A stretch of 52,544 bases of DNA from a virus: positions 1 through 52,544 of IMG/VR virus record IMGVR_UViG_3300021076_000027; one strand, written 5' to 3'. The position numbers were made by a program, and so were the translations under genes. Each line of letters starts with the position of its first letter. Position 1 is the first letter of the stretch. Shown here in pieces: positions 1 through 9,127 of this stretch. Under the pieces are notes generated by a model, which was given only the letters and a program-made list of their open reading frames with translations, was not told where the DNA came from and did no database searches.

Positions 1-101
1 CAGATGAACCACAGAGACACAGAGAACGCAGAGGAAAAACAAAGACTTTGTAGAACAACTCTCGTCACCTTTCGGGTGAGTCTGCGGGTTTCCGCAACAC
101 T

Positions 102-443
102 TTGAAAATGTGCGATGAGGATGTTGTCAGTCGTGCCCATCACATTACGGGTCTCGGGAGGGTGACTGGGCCATTCATTCCTGGTAACCCGAAGTGGTCG
201 CCTGTCTGGACTTGGCAGGTCAACAAGCGGGATGACGTGTTTGCCTTGTGTAAAGCTCTCGAACCGTGGATGGGAGAACGCCGTACTGCCAAGCTTCACG
301 AGATCTACGATGCCTATGCGGCGACAGGTCGACCGCAGTGGCGTCACGGTACTCGGCAAGGATACGAAGTCCATAAGTGCAAGTGTGATCTGTGCACAGC
401 AAGTAACACACTACGCCACAAGAATCTTCGGGAGGCTGCATGA
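102..443 (+). CDS. LAGLIDADG-type homing endonuclease remnant with Cys tail
   Basis: Residues 1-65 look like the C-terminal half of the LAGLIDADG-like endonucleases of actinophages: a CDEDVV segment, ITGLGRV, a Trp-rich WTWQV strand, then ALEPWMGERR. The N-terminal catalytic part is absent. The frame stays open back to position 54, where there is a TAG, and that stretch also reads like the family, so this is probably a truncated or decayed gene rather than a complete enzyme. A TTG start at 102 (or ATG at 108) is the only available start. The last 35 residues (HGTRQGY, then CKCDLC) form a small Cys motif seen in many phage small proteins, so this may be a fusion. It overlaps the next gene by ATGA. 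Function is uncertain; residual DNA binding is possible. Confidence 0.5.
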   Translation: MKMCDEDVVSRAHHITGLGRVTGPFIPGNPKWSPVWTWQVNKRDDVFALCKALEPWMGERRTAKLHEIYDAYAATGRPQWRHGTRQGYEVHKCKCDLCTASNTLRHKNLREAA

Positions 444-784
444 GTTGGCTCACGGAGAAGTGGCACTCGGTCCGCACCGCTGGATCATGGCGTGGGCTGA
501 GTGCCTCTGACTTCTGGAACGAGTACGATGCGTGCATCGCCACGACCGAGCAGGGCCGTGGCGGGAGAGGAAACAGTTTTGAGGTATGGACTTATGGAAC
601 CCTCATCGCTACTCGACCGACTCTTGAGGAGGCTCAGGGAATGGTCGAAGAGACGTATGGCCCTCTCCGTTGGGAGACGGTGAAGCCGAAGGACGTAGCT
701 GTAGTTCACAACTACTTCGGACCGACGACGGAGTTTACCGATCCCGTGACGCTTCACGTCATACGAAAGCTGCCGAGACTTTGA
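440..784 (+). CDS. hypothetical protein
   Basis: A 114-residue protein I do not recognise. It has no signal peptide, membrane segment or Cys cluster. Composition is mixed alpha/beta with several Trp and Tyr. The ATG overlaps the stop of the upstream gene (ATGA) and its own stop overlaps the TTG start of the phosphoesterase (TTGA), so the three genes are translationally coupled. That tight coupling is the main evidence that it is real. Confidence 0.6.
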   Translation: MSWLTEKWHSVRTAGSWRGLSASDFWNEYDACIATTEQGRGGRGNSFEVWTYGTLIATRPTLEEAQGMVEETYGPLRWETVKPKDVAVVHNYFGPTTEFTDPVTLHVIRKLPRL

Positions 785-1566
785 GATTGCTAATCGTCGG
801 AGACTTGCACGCTGACGTACAGTCCATGAGGAATGTCTTTGCGCACGCCTGCCGTGTCGAGGCCGAACAAATCATCCAAGTGGGCGACTTTGGGTATGGC
901 TTCGATCGTAAGCAGTACAAGGGTGGCGACAGCTTACTCGAATGTGTCTTCGTCCGGCATGTCGAGAAGATGGTGGAGAAGACGGGCATCCCCCTCTACT
1001 GGCTTCCGGGCAACCACGAGAACTATGACCTCCTCGGCTACGCCATCGAGGGGGAGGGCACGGCGCTGGCCGCTCCCATCACACTTCAGGACGATGGCAC
1101 CTACGAGTGCCGTCCCGGCGTCTTCTATATCCCGAGGGGGACCGTGCTCGAACGGGGCGAGAAGAGCATCCTCGTCTGCGGTGGCGCCGCCTCTGTCGAC
1201 AAGGCCCGACGCCAGCCCTTCATCTCGTGGTGGCCGCAGGAACTCATCACCGACGAAGACGTTCAGAAGTGCGCCGACGCCGGTCGGGTCGACATCCTCT
1301 TGACTCATGATCTACCACTCGAAGTCACGGTGATTGATCGACATCTAGACCCCTACTGGGGTCAGGAGGCTAGCGACAACACCTACATGAACCGGGTCAA
1401 GGTCTCGGAGATCCTGAAGAACTGTGGAGCGACGTTGCATCTGCACGGCCACTTGCATCATGGATATACTGAACGGGTACGCATCAACAACCAGATGGTG
1501 AAGGTCATCGGTCTCGACCAGGGAACAGCGCCGATGTATGACTCAACGCACCTCTTGAACGTCTGA
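781..1566 (+). CDS. metallophosphoesterase (calcineurin-like)
   Basis: All motifs of the calcineurin-like fold are present in order: GDLHA (D-x-H metal ligands) near residue 8, GDFGYG near 37, GNHEN near 78, LTHD near 176, and HGHLHHG (G-H-x-H) near 221. The family hydrolyses phosphomono- or diesters with two metal ions; phage members include nucleotidases and RNA or DNA phosphatases. Length (261 residues) is normal. The reading frame extends further upstream, but conservation begins at RLLIVGDLH, so I choose the TTG at 781, which makes a 4-base TTGA overlap with the previous stop. The exact substrate cannot be read from sequence. Confidence 0.85.
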   Translation: MRLLIVGDLHADVQSMRNVFAHACRVEAEQIIQVGDFGYGFDRKQYKGGDSLLECVFVRHVEKMVEKTGIPLYWLPGNHENYDLLGYAIEGEGTALAAPITLQDDGTYECRPGVFYIPRGTVLERGEKSILVCGGAASVDKARRQPFISWWPQELITDEDVQKCADAGRVDILLTHDLPLEVTVIDRHLDPYWGQEASDNTYMNRVKVSEILKNCGATLHLHGHLHHGYTERVRINNQMVKVIGLDQGTAPMYDSTHLLNV

Positions 1567-1760
1567 TGTGTGAATCTCGGCACCCCGAGATATTGGCCGA
1601 GTGTCGACTTGATGGCCCTCACCCGGATCACCTCTCAGGCTACGGTAAGGCCACAACCACCTGGCCGAATCCCGATTTCAGACCCCTTGTGCAGCGCATT
1701 CCACGCAATAAGCTGGTCGAACTGGCTCAGCGGACCCGAGAGTTCAACGCCTCTTCTTAG
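1566..1760 (+). CDS. small Cys/His protein
   Basis: A 64-residue protein starting one base into the stop of the phosphoesterase gene (TGATG). The first 26 residues have a C...H...C...H...H pattern ending in SGYG. This resembles the C-x-GHxGxH modules in other small proteins of this window (for example at 47512 and 48806), which may bind zinc. Its last 17 bases overlap the 3' end of the reverse-strand GIY-YIG gene, so its C-terminus may have been altered by that insertion. No function is assigned. Confidence 0.5.
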   Translation: MCESRHPEILAECRLDGPHPDHLSGYGKATTTWPNPDFRPLVQRIPRNKLVELAQRTREFNASS

Positions 1761-2238
1761 ATGCACTAATCTTGGCTCTCGTGGCAGCAGTGTGGGGTCT
1801 TCCCTTGTTCCAAGGAACCTGACCCTTCCGAGCCGTACTCATCTTGGCTTTGGCTTCAGCAGTATGAGGCCGACCTACATGAGGAATCTGCTGTTGAGCT
1901 TTGCTTACCTTCGCTCTAGCCTCAGGACTATGAGTCTTGCCCTTCATGCCAGATCCCCAACTCCCCGGACGCTTTCCGTTGAGGGTCTGGCGAGAGTCGT
2001 TGGCGAGATACCAGTCATACCAGCGCTGCTCAGCCTCGATGGGGTCTCCGTTATCCTGTTCTAGGATAGTGGATGAGAATGCCTCCCACCCAAGTTCTTG
2101 GATCTTGGCTTTGAGAATCGGAGCATGACCTTGACCTGAAGCGTGCAGCTTGAACCGATTACGAGCACCAATCGTGGTTGACCCGACATACCAGTACCCC
2201 GGTGCTGTGAGGAGGTAGATCTCGTAGTGCACGTACAT
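1744..2238 (-). CDS. GIY-YIG homing endonuclease with NUMOD3 repeats
   Basis: A 164-residue free-standing endonuclease. The GIY-YIG domain is at the N-terminus: YEIYLL then WYVGSTT (the two GIY/YIG strands), followed by the catalytic Arg-containing helix and the Glu in IEAEQRWYDWYL. The C-terminal half has three NUMOD3-type DNA-binding repeats (SPEARAKVS, TAEAKAKMS, TAATRAKIS). I choose the ATG at 2238, not the upstream ATGs, because a TATAAT lies exactly 6 nt before it. It is transcribed against all neighbours. Codon use and base composition are more AT-rich than the flanking genes, consistent with a mobile gene. Confidence 0.9.
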   Translation of the reverse strand: MYVHYEIYLLTAPGYWYVGSTTIGARNRFKLHASGQGHAPILKAKIQELGWEAFSSTILEQDNGDPIEAEQRWYDWYLANDSRQTLNGKRPGSWGSGMKGKTHSPEARAKVSKAQQQIPHVGRPHTAEAKAKMSTARKGQVPWNKGRPHTAATRAKISASKKRR

Positions 2239-2244
2239 ACAGAG

Positions 2245-2250
2245 ATTATA
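2245..2250 (-). promoter_or_regulatory. extended -10 promoter for leaderless GIY-YIG mRNA
   Basis: On the reverse strand this reads TGGTATAAT: a TGn extension plus a perfect TATAAT. The ATG begins 6 nt downstream, where transcription should start, so the mRNA is predicted to be leaderless. No -35 box is visible, as is usual for extended -10 promoters. Confidence 0.75.
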
Positions 2251-2328
2251 CCATCGCCCTGTCATACCCCGCCAGTGTCCCAACTAAGGGGTGATGATGA
2301 GGTACCGCCCGCAAAGGACTTGCTCACT

Positions 2329-3882
2329 ATGATCTCCGGCTTCGAAATAGTCTCTACGAAGACTGCCACTCCTCGCAAGTGCGTTCACTGCCACCAGCCG
2401 ATTGTACGAGACAAGGATAATGGTGGTCTAGGATTCACATACCACCACAAGGAAACGAACCAGCAATGGGGGCCAGAGCCTTCCATCCTGGGTGACGACT
2501 CTCACTACGCAGAGCCGCATGATGGCTACTCTGCCGAGGAAATGCATAGCCGCACCGCCGCCCTGACCTTGACCGCCAAGGAGGTCGGCTACTACGTCGT
2601 CTCCCGCAACGGTGTCCCGATCTCCGGCCCCTACGCCACCCGCAGCGATGCAGCCCCGAACATGATCGAGCAGCGTGGCGCCGCCGTCATGTTCATCGGC
2701 CCCGGCAACAGCGCCGAGTGGGACTCCCTCAAGGCCAAGACCTTCCCGGTTGGCTCGAACACCGTCAACGGTTCTAAGCAGGATCGGGACTGGGATGACG
2801 ATGAGGACCCATGGGCAGGCGAGCAACACACCGCATCATCTTACGGTCAGCCCCAACCCGCAGCCAATCGTGCACATAAGTTCGTAGAAGACCCAAGATG
2901 GGGCGATGAGTCTAGCTGCGTTAGGTGTGGGCAGCCGAAGGGTGATGTATCTCACACCGACCGTGCACAGGCCACTACCGCTGGTTCGATGCAGGAGCGC
3001 TACATCGATGGCCAGCGCCTTGCTAGCCTCCGCCACACCGCAGAGGACCAGGCGTACTGCCGTGGCTGCGGACTCTTCGGCGCCCCGACGCACGGTAGCC
3101 TCTGCTGGCAGTGCAAGGAGAAGCGCTCGAATGGCCAGCCGATCGAGTGGCGCCGCACCGACAAGCCGAAGCCCCGCAACCACAAGGCCTCCCTCGAAGC
3201 CCTAGCATGGGGACCCGACCAGCACAACCCCGAGGTCGGTCTCGACTTCCACGAGTTCCCTGAGGACCCGGAGTACATCGACCCGCACAGCGAGGACGAG
3301 ATCTACGACGACGATGACGAAGAAGAGTGGGATGTTCCGCAGCGCTGGGAAGCTGCCCGTCGCCACAAGTTCGTTGAGGACAAGAACTGGGGCGACGAGA
3401 GTAGCTGCATGACGTGCGGCAAGCCGAAGGGTGACAACAGTCACACCGATCGTGCACAGGCCACCAGCTTGCTCGAAGAGCGCTACGCTACCGTCCGTCG
3501 ACTGAGCAGCCTCCGCCACTTCGCTGAGGATGAGGACGAACTCGGCTACGAGAAGCAGCCGAAGGGCCTCGGAGATCAGGTCGACACTGGCATGGCTCCG
3601 TCGTCCGAGATCCAAGACCCGAACCCGCTAGCCGGTCAGGACTTGGAGCGTGTACCCCGCAACCTCGCAGAGGCCGCTCGCATGTACGCTGCCTGGGATT
3701 GCGAGACCGGAGGTCCGTGCAACTGGACTCCTGGTCGAGGATCATGCCCGCTCTGTGGGCAGTACCCGGAAGACAACCCCGACTACCCGCAGGACACTCC
3801 CCATGACCAACTCGATGACCCGTGGAACGGTCAAGAGAATCCTCTCGGAAGAGGTTGGGGCGACCCGCCCCTCGGATACTAG
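2329..3882 (+). CDS. zinc-ribbon repeat protein, probable virion/head component
   Basis: A 517-residue acidic, linker-rich protein. Start at ATG 2329 is supported by AAAGGA about 10 nt upstream. It begins with a CVHC ribbon, then holds two copies of a ~60-residue module. Each copy starts HKFVED, continues WGDESSC and CGxPKGD, then SHTDRAQAT, and ends in a basic helix with SLRHxAED (around residues 182-245 and 346-400). A further CRGC/CWQC ribbon lies between them and a CNW/CPLC ribbon near the end. No enzymatic motif is visible. It opens the head block ahead of the portal, and the SLRHxAED junctions resemble the SKTA-type junctions of the neighbouring proteins. A virion role is inference. Confidence 0.7.
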   Translation: MISGFEIVSTKTATPRKCVHCHQPIVRDKDNGGLGFTYHHKETNQQWGPEPSILGDDSHYAEPHDGYSAEEMHSRTAALTLTAKEVGYYVVSRNGVPISGPYATRSDAAPNMIEQRGAAVMFIGPGNSAEWDSLKAKTFPVGSNTVNGSKQDRDWDDDEDPWAGEQHTASSYGQPQPAANRAHKFVEDPRWGDESSCVRCGQPKGDVSHTDRAQATTAGSMQERYIDGQRLASLRHTAEDQAYCRGCGLFGAPTHGSLCWQCKEKRSNGQPIEWRRTDKPKPRNHKASLEALAWGPDQHNPEVGLDFHEFPEDPEYIDPHSEDEIYDDDDEEEWDVPQRWEAARRHKFVEDKNWGDESSCMTCGKPKGDNSHTDRAQATSLLEERYATVRRLSSLRHFAEDEDELGYEKQPKGLGDQVDTGMAPSSEIQDPNPLAGQDLERVPRNLAEAARMYAAWDCETGGPCNWTPGRGSCPLCGQYPEDNPDYPQDTPHDQLDDPWNGQENPLGRGWGDPPLGY

Positions 3883-3885
3883 AAT
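3880..3885 (+). promoter_or_regulatory. -10 element of HNH gene overlapping host stop codon
   Basis: TAGAAT lies 7 nt before ATG 3893. Its first three bases are the TAG stop of the preceding gene. Predicted transcription start is at or next to the ATG, so the transcript would be leaderless. Confidence 0.6.
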
Positions 3886-3892
3886 GGACTCT

Positions 3893-4474
3893 ATGAGACA
3901 TTGCGGTCAAGGACACGAGATGAAGCGGGGCAAGAATCGCTGGATCTGTCCACCTTGTCTAGCTGAGGCTCGGGATCGCCATCGTACCTTGAATCCTGGT
4001 CAGGATGCGGAGCAGCAGAAGGCTCGGTACTGGGAGAATCACGACGCAACCCTGGCAAGCATCCGAGATTACCGACGTAAGGGACGAGGACACGTGAACG
4101 ATGTCGCTCGGGCTTGGGCCAGGGCGAATAGTGCACATATCATGGAACTGCGTCGTCAGCGCCATGAAGCAGATGAAGCCAAGACATATAGGATCGCCCA
4201 AAGAGTTTGGGAGAACCGCAGGCGAGCGTTGGAAGTCAGCGCCGCAGGCGAATGTAGTAAGGAACAGTGGAAGGCACGAGTTGAGTTCTACGGAGGCCAA
4301 TGTTGGTTGCAGCTTGAGGGTTGTACTGGCGAGGCCGATACGATGGATCACGTCATCCCGCTCTCACGGGGCGGTTCTAACTGGCCATCTAACCTACGAC
4401 CAGCGTGTAAGTACTGCAACAGTTCTAAAAAAGACAAGTCCCCATGGGATCTACTAACAAAGGTAGCAGCATGA
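3893..4474 (+). CDS. HNH homing endonuclease
   Basis: A 193-residue free-standing HNH enzyme. An N-terminal CxxGH...CxxC finger (residues 4-28) precedes a basic helical spacer. The HNH domain follows at about 145-185: CWL, then DHVIPLSRGG, then NLRPACKYCN, with His of DHV, the Asn and the closing CxxCN. An in-frame ATG also exists at 3884, but the -10 at 3880-3885 favours 3893. The gene ends with an ATGA overlap into the next structural gene. It is more AT-rich than its neighbours, as expected for an inserted gene. Confidence 0.88.
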   Translation: MRHCGQGHEMKRGKNRWICPPCLAEARDRHRTLNPGQDAEQQKARYWENHDATLASIRDYRRKGRGHVNDVARAWARANSAHIMELRRQRHEADEAKTYRIAQRVWENRRRALEVSAAGECSKEQWKARVEFYGGQCWLQLEGCTGEADTMDHVIPLSRGGSNWPSNLRPACKYCNSSKKDKSPWDLLTKVAA

Positions 4475-7083
4475 GTAATCATACCGAGGCCGAGCTTCTA
4501 GAGGCTATGGCACATGCCACATTGCCGGAACAGCGTCGGATCTCAGCCGAGCTAGATGACTTGCGGGCTATTGCAGCTTTCAACAAGGTAGCCGATGCGG
4601 AGAATGATCTGGCGAATGCGATCATTGAAGATCATCTCACTCCTGTGCTCGTACATGGGTTCCACTCGACTGCTACCGACTGGCTGGACGAGCAGGTTCC
4701 CGACTACACCACCGCCGACCTCCACACGATCGGTACCACCATGCGAGCCGAGGCTTCCGTGTGGTTCTCGTCCGTCCCCGAGGGCGTCAAGGCCAACAAG
4801 TCCGAGCTTCGTGAGCAGGCCCGAGGGATCGCTCGTCGCCTCGGTAGCCAGTACGGACAGGTCGCCAACCAGGCTGCCGACATCTTCTTGGAGTACGTGA
4901 GCCGCCTCGTCGTGGCTGACGGTACCGACATCGCTGGCGACTCTTCCGCAGCCGGTCCGACCGGTCGAGAGGGTGGCGAGGACTGGTCCGCTGGTGCGCC
5001 GACCCTCCCCGTCGCTGACGGCTCGACCGCTCCCGAGGATGACGCCGAGGGCCTCAACGCCCCTGACCCGTCTGTCTCTGGCCCGGCGCCGGACTCTCCG
5101 TCCGACTCTGCTCCCACGCCGACCCGATCGCTCCCCGAGGAAGACACCCACAACAACCCCGGCGATGCCGCAGCTACCGGCGAGATCCCGCCTGCGACCG
5201 CCTTCCTCTCTGCTCAGCAGCGTGCCAATCTTCAGTACCTCGGTACTGAGGAAGGCCAGGACTTCCCGGTCCCCGGCGAGCGAGATCCCGAGCAGGACGG
5301 CGAGGCTGCCTCGTCACTCCCTGTCGGCGTGAACGTCACCGACGCACCCGACAGCTTCCCGAGCTTCATGCCCGACACGCCAGCCGCACCCGCTCCGTCC
5401 ACTCGTGCACCGAACGTGCAGGGGTCTCGTCGCACTGCTGGGGATGATGAGAAGAGTCGTCCATTCTACTACGATGAGGATGACAAGAAGGTGTTCTACG
5501 AGGATGGAGATGACAACCCTGAGCGTAAGCCGGGAGAACCTACCCTTTCCTCTCGACGCCAAGGTATCGCAACCGGCCCCAACCCTCAGGGTTCCTACAT
5601 CTACGCTGACCGTGACCCGTGGGCGCAGCCGGATGAGCACGAGCGTTGGCCCGAGCCAGGCGAGGGATACCCGCCGACGACCTCTGGTGACAGCCAGAAG
5701 CCGAAGCACAAGCGTTGGCCGGAGCCGGGCGAGGACTACCCGCCCACCACTTCCGGTGACAGCCAGAAGCACGACTCACGTCGCCACGAGAGCGTCTCGA
5801 CTGGCCCCAACCCTCAGGGTTCCTTCGTCTACGACCCGATTCAGGTCGAGGCCAAGGGCTACGAAGAGGGCTTCGCCTACGCACTGACGTGGAGTCCCGG
5901 CAAGCCCGTCCCGGCTGCCCTGACCTCGGCTGCAACCATCGGCAACAAGTACAACGCCGAGTACGTCACCGGCTACAAGGCTGGCGTCGGAGAAGGAATC
6001 GCTACTCTTTCCTCCGACTTCCAAGCAGCGTTCGCTTCTGCGCACAAGCAGCAGGTGCTCTCGACTCGTCACGAGTCCGTGAAGCGAGAGGCTCATCCCT
6101 TCAAGGCAGGCACAGGCGTCTGCACGGAGAAGGGTGTCGAGGGCGAAGGCGTCGAGCCGCATTGCTACTGGTGCAACGAGCACTGGAACCACCCGAACCA
6201 CAAGGCCAGCGAGGTCGAGAAGAACCGCAAGATGTGGGCCAGCAAGACTGCTGACGCCAACACCCGCCAGTTCGATAAGCTCGATCAGGAAGTCGCCTTC
6301 CCGTTCACGTGGAGCACCGACTCCTCTGGTGGCGGTAAGGGCGCAGCCGACGTGGCCAACGTCCCGACGCCTGGGAGCCAGGTAGCCAACTACCCGCAGC
6401 CCGGTAGCGGTTCGCAGGAGCCTGCTGTCGGGACCGAGGTAACGGCCACTGAGCCTGTACTCGACACTGAGGAGGACGTTCCTCAGGTCGTCGCCAATGC
6501 GAGAAGGCTAGCGGCTGCCCAACGTGCCGTTGCGAGCCGCCTGGGTTTTAGACGACGAACGGCTGAGTACGAAGACAACGATGGTCTTCGTCCCGTCATC
6601 GACATCTATGATGAGGCTCTCTACGAGGCCCTATATCGTGGTCTGCCGATGGAAGAGGCTGAGCGCTTCGCTGAGCAGGTGGTCAACCGCACTGCTTCGA
6701 AGACGGCTGAGCAGTTCATCATCAAGGACTGGATGGGCAAGACCCTCTTCGATGGTCAGGAGTTCCCTTCGTTCGAAGACGGATGGGACCATATCTACAC
6801 CACCGATCCTCAGACCGATGACGATGAGCACTACTACGACGACTACTACGTCGAGCCAAAGACTGCATCACGTACCGCTGGCGAGTACGGTGACACCCGT
6901 CCTCACCAGGAAGACTGGCGCAAGGAGCTAACTGTACTCCGAGCAGAGACTCAGGACTGCCGCCACTGCAAGTCTGCACAGACTCGCACCGGTAACCCGG
7001 AAGCCATCTGCGGTCCGCACCGTGACAAGATCAACTTGCGTTATCGCACCCACCCTGCCAGCGAAACCTACTGGGCCTCGTAA
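4471..7083 (+). CDS. large modular head-region protein with disordered linkers
   Basis: An 870-residue protein coupled by ATGA to the HNH gene. It has a helical N-terminal ~150 residues, then a long Pro/Asp/Ser-rich stretch. Two WPEPGExYPPTTSGDSQK repeats follow, flanked by two TGPNPQGS blocks. Next come a glycine-rich middle section, a C-x-HCYWCNEHWNHPNH zinc site, and C-terminal modules separated by basic junctions (GSRRTAG near 5424, NRTASKTA near 6685, KTASRTAG near 6856), ending in a CRHC/CGPH ribbon. No catalytic motif is recognised. Its place in the portal operon and shared junction motif suggest a virion protein that is processed. That function is inference. Confidence 0.7.
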   Translation: MSNHTEAELLEAMAHATLPEQRRISAELDDLRAIAAFNKVADAENDLANAIIEDHLTPVLVHGFHSTATDWLDEQVPDYTTADLHTIGTTMRAEASVWFSSVPEGVKANKSELREQARGIARRLGSQYGQVANQAADIFLEYVSRLVVADGTDIAGDSSAAGPTGREGGEDWSAGAPTLPVADGSTAPEDDAEGLNAPDPSVSGPAPDSPSDSAPTPTRSLPEEDTHNNPGDAAATGEIPPATAFLSAQQRANLQYLGTEEGQDFPVPGERDPEQDGEAASSLPVGVNVTDAPDSFPSFMPDTPAAPAPSTRAPNVQGSRRTAGDDEKSRPFYYDEDDKKVFYEDGDDNPERKPGEPTLSSRRQGIATGPNPQGSYIYADRDPWAQPDEHERWPEPGEGYPPTTSGDSQKPKHKRWPEPGEDYPPTTSGDSQKHDSRRHESVSTGPNPQGSFVYDPIQVEAKGYEEGFAYALTWSPGKPVPAALTSAATIGNKYNAEYVTGYKAGVGEGIATLSSDFQAAFASAHKQQVLSTRHESVKREAHPFKAGTGVCTEKGVEGEGVEPHCYWCNEHWNHPNHKASEVEKNRKMWASKTADANTRQFDKLDQEVAFPFTWSTDSSGGGKGAADVANVPTPGSQVANYPQPGSGSQEPAVGTEVTATEPVLDTEEDVPQVVANARRLAAAQRAVASRLGFRRRTAEYEDNDGLRPVIDIYDEALYEALYRGLPMEEAERFAEQVVNRTASKTAEQFIIKDWMGKTLFDGQEFPSFEDGWDHIYTTDPQTDDDEHYYDDYYVEPKTASRTAGEYGDTRPHQEDWRKELTVLRAETQDCRHCKSAQTRTGNPEAICGPHRDKINLRYRTHPASETYWAS

Positions 7084-7448
7084 TGACAACCACCACATCC
7101 ATCGTCGTCAACGGCTCACTCGTGCCGGTGAACAACCAGCTTGCCTTCACCGCCACTCCGCTGGCAGCTAACGGAGACTTCACGTCTGGTGTCTTCACCA
7201 ACGACAACATCGGCGGCATCTCCGTCCGGGTCGACTCCGACCATAGCGGATCGCTGGCGCTCGAAGCCTCCGACGATGGCGTCATGTGGGACACGGTAAG
7301 CACCACCGCTGTCACTGGCGGAACTGTGGCGGAAGTCACCCTAGCTCCCTACGGAGGAGTCATGCGCTTCGTCTACACCAACGGTGGAACGATCCAAACG
7401 TCCTTCCGCTTCAGTGCCTACAGCACGGCAGTAAGGGCAGACGTATAA
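7083..7448 (+). CDS. small beta-rich structural protein
   Basis: A 121-residue Thr/Ser/Gly/Val-rich protein without Cys or charge clusters, typical of phage decoration or adaptor beta-sandwich proteins. It is coupled at both ends by TAATG overlaps to large head-region genes. I cannot name the family. A virion surface or connector role is inferred from composition and position. Confidence 0.65.
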   Translation: MTTTTSIVVNGSLVPVNNQLAFTATPLAANGDFTSGVFTNDNIGGISVRVDSDHSGSLALEASDDGVMWDTVSTTAVTGGTVAEVTLAPYGGVMRFVYTNGGTIQTSFRFSAYSTAVRADV

Positions 7449-9124
7449 TGAATCTCTGGACCACCGCATCGGAAGCGACCGAAGAGGTCAACCACCGCAA
7501 GCTCACTGCCACCCTCCGCATTGAGTCCGTGCAGTATTGGCCGTTCCTAGCCGAGGCCGAGTCGTCAGCGGACTTCGAGAACCGCATGGCGCTCGTGTCC
7601 CCGGATCTCGATAGCATCGTCCGACGCTGCACCAAGGACGCCGCTACCTTCATCACCGCCCGAGCCGAGCTTGAGGAGTCCTTCAAGAAGGACTTCGAAG
7701 TCCTCGCCTCCGAGCGCTACACCACCGATAGTCGTGGCGTCCGATACGTCGGTAAGGGCCGCTCCGCCCCGAAGTCCTTCAAGGCCCCCGTTACCTGTGG
7801 TAGCTGTGGTCGCACGTGGGACGATGGTCATGTCACTGGGGTTACTCCGGCGCCATCTGCTCGCTGCCCGTTCGAGCACATGCGTGGTCATTCCTCTTCG
7901 AAGACCGCCGCCGAGAAGTGCACCGTATGCGGCAAGCCCGCCACCAAGTACGTCGGTGGACAGGAGGGCTACAGCGCCTCCGGTCACCACGTCTGCGATG
8001 CTCATGCTGACCACTTCTCCAAGAGTGCCGAGTACCACTACGTGAAGCCCGCTGGTGGCGGCAAGTACAAGATCGTCCAGAAGGGCACCGGCAAGACGCT
8101 CTCGGTTCATGACTCCAAGGAGCAGGCCGAGTCTGCCTTCCGTGCTATGGAGACTCACATGCACGGAGCTAGGGACACCTCCTACAACCGTGATGTCGAG
8201 TGTCACTACTGTGGTGAGAAGCTGACCAAGGGTCCCGGCGCCCACGGCTCGAACGGCTGGACCGACAAGGGCGGCTCGAAGAACTGCTCCGGTGGTCATG
8301 ACCCGCACGTCCCGTGGCTCGATGAGGGTTCGCCCTCTCGCAGCGAGTCATCCCGCAAGGTCGCCTTCCCCGGTGACGAGTGCTTCAGTTGCGGCTACCG
8401 TGGCGGCGAGGGTGGACACGACTGGGACTACTCGACAGGCGGAGCCAAGTGCCCGTCGTGCGGTTCGTATGAAGTCCACGACGCATCTCTAGGCCACCCT
8501 AACCCCGACTACACGAAGGCCTCGAAGACCGCCACCCCGGCCAAGTTCTGCGGCGCCTCGTGCAGGTCGAACTTCCATAGCGCTACGAGCGGTGGCCTGC
8601 TCGATCCCCACAGCGGACCTCAGAAGAACGCCAAGGGCAACTGCGGCTACTGTGGCCGACCGATGCACCACAGCGCCTCTGTCACCGCTTCCGAGGGTCT
8701 GACCGATGACGACCTCCGTGAGTTGGCTGCCAAGGGCAACTGGATCAACTACTTCTGCGACGAGTGCGGCAAGCAGCACGAGAAGAACAAGCACCACAAG
8801 CACCACGGTTCTGCCGACTACACCGGCTGGACTCCGCAGAATGGCTCGGATGCCAACGGCTACGGCAAGGACGGCGTGTGGGTCGGCAAGGTCTTCGAGA
8901 ACAACTACGGTGACGGCAAGGACTGGCTCGTCCACTTCAAGGACGGCGGCGCCATCGACACGCAGGCCTTCGCCACCGAGGACGAAGCCCTCAGCTTCGC
9001 TCAGAGTCACTTCGTGACCGCCTCGAAGAAGACGTACTGCCCCTGTGGAAGTTGCGGTAAGCCCTGCGAAGTAGTGGGTAAGATCGCATCTCGCTATGAG
9101 TGTGACGAATGCCGAGGACGCTAA
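7448..9124 (+). CDS. multi-zinc-ribbon head-region protein
   Basis: A 558-residue protein starting at ATG 7448 inside the previous TAA. After a helical N-terminal ~115 residues it is a string of at least six Cys4-type ribbons: CGSCGRTW, CTVCGKPA with CDAHADH, CHYCGEKL, CFSCGYRG with CPSCGS, CGASC/CGYCGRP, CDECGKQH and CPCGSCGKPC with CDECRGR. They are separated by junctions such as SSSKTAAEK, KASKTATPAKF and TASKKTY. One module (KTLSVHDSKEQAESAFRAMETH) looks like a small alpha/beta domain. Many treble-clef ribbons in one phage protein is unusual. DNA or protein binding inside the head is a guess. Confidence 0.7.
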   Translation: MNLWTTASEATEEVNHRKLTATLRIESVQYWPFLAEAESSADFENRMALVSPDLDSIVRRCTKDAATFITARAELEESFKKDFEVLASERYTTDSRGVRYVGKGRSAPKSFKAPVTCGSCGRTWDDGHVTGVTPAPSARCPFEHMRGHSSSKTAAEKCTVCGKPATKYVGGQEGYSASGHHVCDAHADHFSKSAEYHYVKPAGGGKYKIVQKGTGKTLSVHDSKEQAESAFRAMETHMHGARDTSYNRDVECHYCGEKLTKGPGAHGSNGWTDKGGSKNCSGGHDPHVPWLDEGSPSRSESSRKVAFPGDECFSCGYRGGEGGHDWDYSTGGAKCPSCGSYEVHDASLGHPNPDYTKASKTATPAKFCGASCRSNFHSATSGGLLDPHSGPQKNAKGNCGYCGRPMHHSASVTASEGLTDDDLRELAAKGNWINYFCDECGKQHEKNKHHKHHGSADYTGWTPQNGSDANGYGKDGVWVGKVFENNYGDGKDWLVHFKDGGAIDTQAFATEDEALSFAQSHFVTASKKTYCPCGSCGKPCEVVGKIASRYECDECRGR

Positions 9125-9127
9125 CAC

